A stretch of 11,201 bases of DNA from CAZAYB01 sp964489215 (GTDB taxonomy: Bacteria; Planctomycetota; Phycisphaerae; Sedimentisphaerales; Anaerohalosphaeraceae): positions 1-11,201 of the forward strand of contig CAZAYB010000097.1 in assembly GCA_964489215.1 (NCBI GenBank), read 5' to 3'. How positions within the stretch are numbered: the first letter of the stretch is position 1; the number at the start of each line of letters is the position of its first letter. The position numbers and the translations under genes were made by a program. The notes under the pieces were generated by a model. It was not told the DNA's origin. It ran no database searches and saw only the letters and a list, made by a program, of their open reading frames with translations. Positions 6,677 to 11,201 of the stretch are shown one piece after another.

Positions 6677-7129
6677 ATGAAACAGTCACCGCAGGAACAA
6701 AAAATTGAGAGAATGCTAAGATCCTCTAAAATAAGTGCAGGAGGATTTATGGGGGATGACAGCCGAAGTCCTGCTGAGATTATCGAAACTGATACTGCTG
6801 AACTTGTACATTTGAATATCACTGGCAAAGAACTGGCACAGAAGATGCAGGAAATAACAGATAAGGCGAAAGAATGGCTGGGCAACTGGGTTGCTGTTAA
6901 TGAAAGGCTCCAGGCAAGGGTAGATGAGGCTAAGGGGGTAATCGTATGTCCCTGGCCGCATCCGGGTCGATTTGATAAAAGGGTAACTTTTCTCAAGGAT
7001 GTTAAAGCCAACACTCAGATAAAGTGGTCCGATCTGAATATACATCTCATTGCTGAGCATGGTTTTTTTGAGGGAAAAGGGGCTGCTTTCAGAATTGAAC
7101 CTGCTGAGATTATTAAAATGCTGTTGTGA
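6677..7129 (+). CDS. Unrecognised 150-residue protein attached to the nqr operon
   Basis: I do not recognise this family. The product is soluble-looking, without signal peptide or membrane helix. Visible features are a mixed-charge N-terminus with GGFMGDDSR (22-30) and EIIETD; a helical stretch ELAQKMQEITDKAKEWLG (52-69); then a distinctive segment VCPWPHPGRFDKR (90-102), SDLNIHLIAEHGFFEGKG (118-135) and a FRIEPAEIIKML end. C91, H95, H123 and H128 could bind a metal, but this is only suggested by their type and placing. The density of Trp, His, Gly and Pro in the second half suggests a compact, constrained domain and a real conserved protein rather than a chance frame. ATG 6677 follows AGGTGGAT (6667-6674), 12 bases after nqrF, so it is probably co-transcribed; a role in Nqr assembly or in NAD(P)H metabolism with the next gene are both guesses. 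Confidence 0.8.
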   Translation: MKQSPQEQKIERMLRSSKISAGGFMGDDSRSPAEIIETDTAELVHLNITGKELAQKMQEITDKAKEWLGNWVAVNERLQARVDEAKGVIVCPWPHPGRFDKRVTFLKDVKANTQIKWSDLNIHLIAEHGFFEGKGAAFRIEPAEIIKMLL

Positions 7130-7182
7130 TCTTTCAGGTCGAATGACTTATCAAACTGATGTTTTGAAGAAACTAAATAATT

Positions 7183-7198
7183 AAAGAGGTTTCATTTG
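7183..7198 (+). promoter_or_regulatory. Ribosome binding site and TTG start of zwf
   Basis: AAAGAGGT (7183-7190) stands five bases before TTG at 7196-7198. No in-frame ATG lies between here and the conserved nucleotide-binding glycine motif about 29 codons later, so TTG is the best-supported start for the dehydrogenase gene. Confidence 0.7.
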
Positions 7199-8746
7199 AA
7201 GGATATAAAACCGCTTGTCGACAAGCCAGGAGCAGTATGCGTTGAAAGCAAGTCGCCTCCCAGTGCAGTAGTGGTATTCGGAGCAAGCGGCGACCTTGCG
7301 CAAAGAAAACTCATAGGAAGTATTTTTGCTCTCTATGCGCAGGGTCTTATTTCTGATAAGTTTTACCTGATAGGCTGCGGCAGAACTGAAATCAGTAATG
7401 ATAATTTCCGTTCAATTGCGGAAAAAGTAATAGACTCCCTTTCAGTTGACTATAATGCCGACCAAAAAGCAAATTTCGTTAATTCCTGCTACTATTTAAC
7501 AGGTGACTATGATGATGGGCGGTTCTATTCAAATTTAAGTGCAAAAATCAATGAACTTGACGAAAAACACAAAGTCACATGCTGCCATATATACTATCTG
7601 GCATTGCCGCCTAAGGTGTACGAGCCGGTAATAGAACATCTCGGGCAAACAGGTCTTTCTAAGGGCGCATCTCCAAAATGCAAACATCCTCCAAGAATCG
7701 TAATTGAAAAACCATTTGGCAGGGATCTGGATTCTGCTAAAGGACTGAATCTGAGAATAAGGAAATATTTTGATGAATCTCAGATTTACAGGATCGATCA
7801 TTACCTCGGCAAGGAAACCGTCCAGAATATTCTTATGTTTCGTTTTGCCAACGCCATTTTTGAGCCAATATGGAACCGCAACTACATAGACAATGTTCAG
7901 ATTACCATAGCAGAGAAGATGGGAGTAGAGCACCGAAGCGGATATTACGATACAGCCGGGGCAATTCGCGATATGTTCCAAAACCACATGTTAAGTATGC
8001 TTGCATTGGTTGCAATGGAACCTCCCACATCTTTTCAAGCAAATGCCATAAGAGACGAAAAAGTTAAGCTTCTTAAATCCATCAGGCCCTTCGACCTTGA
8101 AAATCTGAATAGATATCTTGTAAGAGGGCAATATGCCAAAGGCACTATAGATGGCAGAGATGTTCGGGCGTATACCGAAGAAGAAAAAATAGACCCTTTT
8201 TCAAATACAGAAACATACGCAGCAGCCAGAATGTTCGTGGATAACTGGCGATGGAAAAATGTTCCGTTTTTGTTACGAACAGGCAAGCGGCTGGCCTCTA
8301 AACTGACCGAGATTGCGATAACATTTAAAAAGGTTCCTCATTCTATGTTCGCCTCCAGTGGACTTACAGAGCTTCCTGCCAACGTTCTCGTACTCAAGAT
8401 TCAGCCCACAGAGGGTATAAAGCTTTCTTTCCAGGCTAAAAGGCCAGGGTCAAAAGTTTGCATGAGTACTCTTGCTCTTAACTTTAATTATGCGGAGGTC
8501 TTTGGGGCCACTCCGCCGGAGGCTTATGAAAGACTCATCCTCGATTGCCTTACCGGTGACCAGACCCTGTTCATAAGACAGGATGATGCTGAAGTCGCAT
8601 GGGGCCTTATCACGCCGGTACTTGAAAAGTGCAGAACCAATGATTTGCCTTTATATCATTATCCATCGGGTGCCCAAAGTTTCGATGCTGCAGATGAGCT
8701 TTTGTCTGAGGATGAAATACAATGGAGGCCAATAATACCGGAGTAA
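7196..8746 (+). CDS. zwf: Glucose-6-phosphate 1-dehydrogenase (Zwf)
   Basis: Zwf oxidises glucose 6-phosphate to 6-phosphogluconolactone in the cytoplasm, reducing NADP+ (some enzymes also NAD+) at the entry of the oxidative pentose phosphate or Entner-Doudoroff route. The 516-residue protein is of family length (about 490-510). It has the nucleotide-binding motif VVFGASGDLAQRK (26-38), EKPFG (171-175), the substrate-binding signature RIDHYLGK (199-206, H202) and RDMFQNHM (258-265) with the catalytic His at 264. Translation starts at TTG 7196. The 66-base gap after the unknown gene contains no clear terminator, so it may be read from the nqr transcript or its own promoter. No pgl or gnd gene is adjacent. 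In this setting the NADPH would support thioredoxin-linked peroxide removal. Confidence 0.96.
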   Translation: MKDIKPLVDKPGAVCVESKSPPSAVVVFGASGDLAQRKLIGSIFALYAQGLISDKFYLIGCGRTEISNDNFRSIAEKVIDSLSVDYNADQKANFVNSCYYLTGDYDDGRFYSNLSAKINELDEKHKVTCCHIYYLALPPKVYEPVIEHLGQTGLSKGASPKCKHPPRIVIEKPFGRDLDSAKGLNLRIRKYFDESQIYRIDHYLGKETVQNILMFRFANAIFEPIWNRNYIDNVQITIAEKMGVEHRSGYYDTAGAIRDMFQNHMLSMLALVAMEPPTSFQANAIRDEKVKLLKSIRPFDLENLNRYLVRGQYAKGTIDGRDVRAYTEEEKIDPFSNTETYAAARMFVDNWRWKNVPFLLRTGKRLASKLTEIAITFKKVPHSMFASSGLTELPANVLVLKIQPTEGIKLSFQAKRPGSKVCMSTLALNFNYAEVFGATPPEAYERLILDCLTGDQTLFIRQDDAEVAWGLITPVLEKCRTNDLPLYHYPSGAQSFDAADELLSEDEIQWRPIIPE

Positions 8747-8757
8747 CGGCTTGATGA

Positions 8758-8769
8758 CTTTTATAAAAG
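8758..8769. repeat. 12-bp perfect palindrome CTTTTATAAAAG
   Basis: A perfect palindrome lies 12 bases after the zwf stop, in the 106-base gap before the next gene. It has no loop and no following T-run, so it is a poor terminator. It is very AT-rich and could be chance or a binding site; nothing else supports a function. Confidence 0.25.
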
Positions 8770-8782
8770 AGTTTAAGAAAAA

Positions 8783-8811
8783 TTGTGGACTAAAACCTGA
8801 TAATCTGTTAT
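8783..8811 (+). promoter_or_regulatory. Possible sigma-70-type promoter for the second erythrin-like gene
   Basis: TTGTGG (8783-8788) and TGTTAT (8806-8811) are separated by 17 bases, in an intergenic gap of 106 bases upstream of ATG 8853. Each box matches its consensus at four of six positions, and the region is generally AT-rich, so support is moderate to weak. Confidence 0.35.
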
Positions 8812-8852
8812 TATGAAATTTTATAATATTTTTACAATACAGGGAGATATAG

Positions 8853-9338
8853 ATGGACATTTATGAATTTGCTTTAGAAAAAGAAAATCTGGCAAGAGAT
8901 TACTATAAGCAGTTAGCTGCCAAAACTTCAAATTCCGGTCTGCAGACTATTTTTAACATGCTTGCTGAAGAAGAGCAGAAACATGTTCAGACTATAACAC
9001 AGATGAAACAGAATGACGAACATGAGGTTGCCGATTCACCGGTACTGAATAATGCCAAGGAAGTTTTCAATAAGATGAGGCAGGCAGCGGATAATTTCAA
9101 ATTTGACATTTCTGAACAGCAGCTCTACGAAAAGGCTCGTGATATAGAAAAAAAGGCGATGGACTATTATGTCCAGAAAGCCAATGAGGTTGATATCGAC
9201 TGGCAGCAGCAGGTATTCAAAAAACTAGCTGCAGAAGAAAAAAAACATTATGTGCTTATGGATAATATTTGTGAGATGCTTATGAAGCCAAAGCTTTGGC
9301 TGGAGAATGCAGAGTTTTTCCATATTGATGATTATTGA
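8853..9338 (+). CDS. Second rubrerythrin/erythrin-like ferritin-fold diiron protein (COG1633 type)
   Basis: This 161-residue helical protein shows the two-half diiron layout: E9 or E11 in YEFALEKENLARDYY, then E41 and H44 (EQKH); in the second half E99 in ARDIEKKAMDYY, then E129 and H132 (EKKH). No rubredoxin CxxC module is present, so it is an erythrin rather than a full rubrerythrin. It resembles the 1935-2423 product in design and length but differs in sequence, suggesting an old duplication or separate subfamilies. A peroxide-reducing or iron-handling role is inferred from the fold. ATG 8853 follows AGGGAG at 8841-8846. It begins a new transcription unit, judging from the 106-base gap. 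The C-terminal tail (about 145-161) is rich in Trp, Phe and acidic residues and lies outside the bundle. Confidence 0.85.
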   Translation: MDIYEFALEKENLARDYYKQLAAKTSNSGLQTIFNMLAEEEQKHVQTITQMKQNDEHEVADSPVLNNAKEVFNKMRQAADNFKFDISEQQLYEKARDIEKKAMDYYVQKANEVDIDWQQQVFKKLAAEEKKHYVLMDNICEMLMKPKLWLENAEFFHIDDY

Positions 9339-9353
9339 GAATAATAAGCTGTT

Positions 9354-10223
9354 TTGATAACTTCAAAAGTCAATGTAAAGCAGGTTCTGGAAAAGCTGTA
9401 CGGTCGCTATAATAAGCGTGCACTTATAAAACCTGACCCGCTGCAGTTTGTTTACCGGTATCGGCGAAAAAAAGACAGAGAGGTAGTTGCTTTGCTTTCT
9501 GCTTTGTTAGCTTATGGCAGAGTGGCGCAAATTGAAAATTCATTAAACAAACTCTTTGATATAATGGGGGAAAGTCCCGCTGAGTTTACTTTAAAATTGG
9601 GGCCTGCTCAAATCAGAAAATTAAGCATTTTCAAGCACAGATTCAATACCGGCAAAGACATTACTGATTTGCTCAAGCTTGTCAGGCAGGTATATGAAAA
9701 TCATAAATCTCTTGAAGATTTCTTTGCAGAAAAAATCTCTGAGAACCATCAGGATATTTTGCCTGCGATTACACTATTTTGTAATGAGCTTCATTCTATG
9801 CACGAAAAAATGACCGGCAAGAAACCCGGCAAAGGGTTAAGCTACCTGGTTTCTGATCCGGGAAAGAAAAGTGCATGTAAAAGGCTTAATTTATTTTTAC
9901 GCTGGATGGTAAGGAAGGATCAGGTCGACCCGGGAACATGGAAAAATATAGATAAAAAACTGCTGCTTGTTCCTATCGATACCCACATGGCCAGGTTGAC
10001 ACGGTTTTTGGGTTTTCATAACAGGAACGCCGCCGACTTGAAAACTGCGATTATGGTAACAAAAGCCTTTGCTGAAATTTGTCCTGATGACCCTGTAAAA
10101 TACGACTTTGCACTTTCAAGGATAGGTATTATCGAGAATTGTACAGGAAAATATCAGGAAAAATGCAATAATTGCCAGTTATTGCCTTTTTGCCGATTAA
10201 GGTTGTTAAGTTCATATTCTTAA
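9354..10223 (+). CDS. TIGR02757/DUF2400 family protein, possible HhH-glycosylase-like Fe-S protein
   Basis: The 289-residue protein carries segments I recall from the TIGR02757 (DUF2400) family: RLNLFLRWMVRKD (178-190), VPIDTHMARLTRFLG (206-220) and DDPVKYDFALSRIGI (245-259). The C-terminus has C263, C271, C274 and C280 (C-x7-C-x2-C-x5-C), close to the C-x6-C-x2-C-x5-C cluster of endonuclease III, suggesting a [4Fe-4S] site. The DTH at 209-211 also resembles the catalytic Asp region of endonuclease III (VDTHxxRxxNR). The family has no assigned function that I know of; a link to the DNA glycosylase fold is inference. The start is TTG 9354, the first start codon after the in-frame stop at 9345-9347; the ribosome site is weak, and the gene begins 16 bases after its neighbour, so translational coupling is likely. 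Confidence 0.8.
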   Translation: MITSKVNVKQVLEKLYGRYNKRALIKPDPLQFVYRYRRKKDREVVALLSALLAYGRVAQIENSLNKLFDIMGESPAEFTLKLGPAQIRKLSIFKHRFNTGKDITDLLKLVRQVYENHKSLEDFFAEKISENHQDILPAITLFCNELHSMHEKMTGKKPGKGLSYLVSDPGKKSACKRLNLFLRWMVRKDQVDPGTWKNIDKKLLLVPIDTHMARLTRFLGFHNRNAADLKTAIMVTKAFAEICPDDPVKYDFALSRIGIIENCTGKYQEKCNNCQLLPFCRLRLLSSYS

Positions 10224-10308
10224 GTTATTTAGGTTTTTTTTGGTTTTTTATTTCTGACCCATTTTCTGGTTTTCTATCGATAATTTTTTTATTAAACATT
10301 TTTTTTTC

Positions 10309-10336
10309 TTGACCGTATGGTAAGTAGGATTAAAAT
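10309..10336 (+). promoter_or_regulatory. Sigma-70-type promoter of the Rrf2-cupin unit
   Basis: TTGACC (10309-10314) and TAAAAT (10331-10336) are 16 bases apart; each matches its consensus at five of six positions. The -10 box sits inside a palindrome, so a bound repressor would block it. The ATG of the regulator lies 28 bases after the -10 box. Confidence 0.65.
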
Positions 10337-10343
10337 AGTCCTA
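10325..10343. promoter_or_regulatory. Palindromic operator, Rrf2/IscR type 1-like
   Basis: TAGGATTA-AAA-TAGTCCTA is an inverted repeat with seven of eight arm positions paired, covering the -10 box. Its core GATTAAAATAGTC differs at one base from the IscR type 1 core as I recall it (GACT-R-WWW-Y-AGTC). The position over the promoter of an Rrf2 gene suggests Fe-S-dependent autorepression. The operator class is inferred from similarity only. Confidence 0.6.
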
Positions 10344-10363
10344 TATAGGTTAAGGAAAAGTTG

Positions 10364-10807
10364 ATGAATATTATCAGGCAAAATACAGATTACGCTTTAA
10401 GAATGCTGGTAAATTTGGCCAGGAGAAAAAAATGCCAGGCTGTTTCCACGAGAACTCTGGCAAGTGAAGAAGATGTGTCGTATCAGTTTGCCTGTAAAAT
10501 TATGCAGCAGCTGACTGAGGCTGGTCTGGTGGAAAGTAAAATGGGTCCAAAAGGGGGTTTTATGCTCAAAAAGCAACCAGATGACATACCTGTTCCGGAT
10601 GTTATTGAGGCTATGCAGGGGCCGGTTGTTTTTAATAATTGTCTGCTTGGCCTTAATTGCTGTAGTAAGCAGGAAAATTGTCCTATTAGTGACAAGCTGT
10701 TTGAATTACAGGATAAATTTAATGAATTGATAAATGGTGTAACTCTTGCAGATATTGCCTGCAGAGAAAAGAAAACCGCAACTAATACAAAGGGGAAAAA
10801 TGACTGA
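10364..10807 (+). CDS. Rrf2-family transcriptional regulator with likely Fe-S cluster
   Basis: Rrf2 proteins are winged-helix dimers that often sense Fe-S status, NO or redox state. This 147-residue protein starts with MNIIRQNTDYALRMLVNLA, typical of the family, followed by a helix-turn-helix region (about 28-52) and a wing with GPKGGF (61-66). Cysteines C93, C99, C100 and C106 follow, giving C-x5-C-x6-C (or x5 from C100), close to the C-x5-C-x5-C cluster of IscR; NsrR and RsrR use the same place. ATG 10364 is preferred over the TTG directly before it because AAGGAA (10352-10357) is well spaced. The stop overlaps the cupin start by 8 bases. The overlap with the cupin gene and the likely hcp gene beyond suggest an NO or redox stress regulator. 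It could instead be an IscR-like regulator of wider range. Confidence 0.92.
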   Translation: MNIIRQNTDYALRMLVNLARRKKCQAVSTRTLASEEDVSYQFACKIMQQLTEAGLVESKMGPKGGFMLKKQPDDIPVPDVIEAMQGPVVFNNCLLGLNCCSKQENCPISDKLFELQDKFNELINGVTLADIACREKKTATNTKGKND

Positions 10808-11147
10808 TAAAATTAAATCAAGTACACTAAAAGCTTTAGTTGGAAAACCAGCTGCTATAAGTGAAATTATCGAATACAGCGATGATTCAGTTGTAAGTAA
10901 AACTATTGTTGACAAGCCAACCGGTACTGTAACCTTGTTTGCCTTTGACGCAGGTCAGGGGCTTAGTGAGCATACTTCGCCTTATGATGCACTTGTTCAG
11001 GTTATTGAAGGTTCTGTACAAGTAACCATAGGGGGTAATGAAATTCTTGTTAATGAGGGGCAGGTCATCATAATGCCAGCTGATGTTCCGCATTCGCTAA
11101 ATTCTGACCGCCGGTTTAAGATGGTACTAACAATGATAAGAGCTTAA
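10800..11147 (+). CDS. Small single-domain cupin protein
   Basis: The 115-residue product is a single cupin barrel. Motif 1 is AGQGLSEHTSPYDALVQVIEG (near 51-71) and motif 2 is EGQVIIMPADVPHSLN (86-101). H58 and H98 are possible metal ligands, but the usual HxH of motif 1 reads HTS and E70 falls where the sheet glutamate may lie, so metal binding is uncertain. Cupins of this size serve many roles, including sensing and small-molecule binding, and none can be assigned. ATG 10800 overlaps the Rrf2 stop by 8 bases with AGGGG at 10791-10795, so the two are made together. An upstream in-frame start (10746) lies inside the Rrf2 gene and is not supported. Confidence 0.85.
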   Translation: MTDKIKSSTLKALVGKPAAISEIIEYSDDSVVSKTIVDKPTGTVTLFAFDAGQGLSEHTSPYDALVQVIEGSVQVTIGGNEILVNEGQVIIMPADVPHSLNSDRRFKMVLTMIRA

Positions 11148-11190
11148 ATGAAATAAATGGAATATTTAAATTTTTTTGAAAGGATCTGAT

Positions 11191-11201
11191 ATGTTTTGTT
11201 A
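11191..11201 (+). CDS. First codons of the next gene, probably hybrid cluster protein (Hcp)
   Basis: ATG 11191 stands six bases after AAAGGA (11179-11184), a good ribosome site, and 43 bases after the cupin stop. The visible codons give Met-Phe-Cys and the start of a TA-codon (Tyr if TAT or TAC). Hcp proteins typically begin MFCYQC, and hcp is a known target of Rrf2-type NO sensors such as NsrR. Three codons are very little evidence, so this is a context-driven guess. Confidence 0.4.

Larger units (their letters stand above)
10224..10363. other. AT-rich intergenic region with T-tracts
   Basis: This 140-base gap contains T-runs at 10234-10241 and 10244-10249 and further T-tracts near 10283-10290 and 10300-10308. 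No GC-rich hairpin precedes them, so an intrinsic terminator for the upstream gene is not clearly shown. The right part holds the promoter and operator of the Rrf2 gene. Confidence 0.6.

Noticed and set aside
7535..7987. 150-codon open frame on the - strand inside zwf
   Set aside because: It is a shadow of a strongly conserved gene and covers the G6PD active-site region on the other strand.
9286..9301. 16-base perfect palindrome AGCCAAAGCTTTGGCT
   Set aside because: It is inside the coding sequence of the second erythrin gene, no T-run follows it, and its codons (KPKLWL) fit the reading frame normally, so chance is the simplest explanation.
10234..10249. Intrinsic terminator after the DUF2400-type gene
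   Set aside because: T-runs are present, but no GC-rich stem stands before them.

Overview
This window, about 11.2 kb of draft-genome sequence with one 10-N scaffold gap, reads almost entirely on the + strand. It looks like the chromosome of an anaerobic or microaerophilic Gram-negative-type bacterium. The reasons are a dense set of oxygen, peroxide and nitric-oxide defence genes typical of anaerobes (Tpx, flavodiiron protein, ferritin, two erythrin-like proteins, rubredoxin) next to a sodium-pumping NADH:quinone oxidoreductase (Nqr). The gene mix would fit a planctomycete of the Phycisphaerae type, but that is a low-confidence guess from memory. No mobile element, CRISPR array, tRNA or rRNA was seen.

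Layout. 1-127: the 3' end of a thiol peroxidase. 148-2648: flavodiiron protein (fprA type), ferritin, a diiron erythrin-like protein and rubredoxin, closely spaced and probably one transcript; the scaffold gap falls inside the last codons of the rubredoxin gene. 2667-6664: nqrB, C, D, E and F, overlapping or nearly so, with no nqrA in front. 6677-7129: a 150-residue protein I do not recognise, attached to the end of the nqr run. 7196-8746: glucose-6-phosphate dehydrogenase. 8853-10223: a second two-ExxH erythrin-like protein and a TIGR02757/DUF2400-type protein with a C-terminal four-cysteine cluster. 10364-11147: an Rrf2-family regulator with a likely Fe-S cysteine set and a palindromic operator over its own promoter, overlapping a small cupin gene. 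The last 11 bases start a gene reading Met-Phe-Cys, the beginning expected for hybrid cluster protein (Hcp).

How the genes may work together (inference). Nqr would oxidise NADH and export Na+. Zwf would supply NADPH. Rubredoxin would pass electrons to the flavodiiron protein, which reduces O2 or NO. Tpx and the erythrin-like proteins would remove peroxides, and ferritin would store the Fe that would otherwise drive Fenton chemistry. The Rrf2-cupin-(hcp) unit at the right edge would be a nitrosative or redox stress response, controlled by an Fe-S sensing repressor. The points most worth checking are the absence of nqrA with a rubredoxin gene in its place, the His in place of Asp in the NqrC flavinylation motif, the unknown protein in the nqr operon, and the Rrf2 operator.
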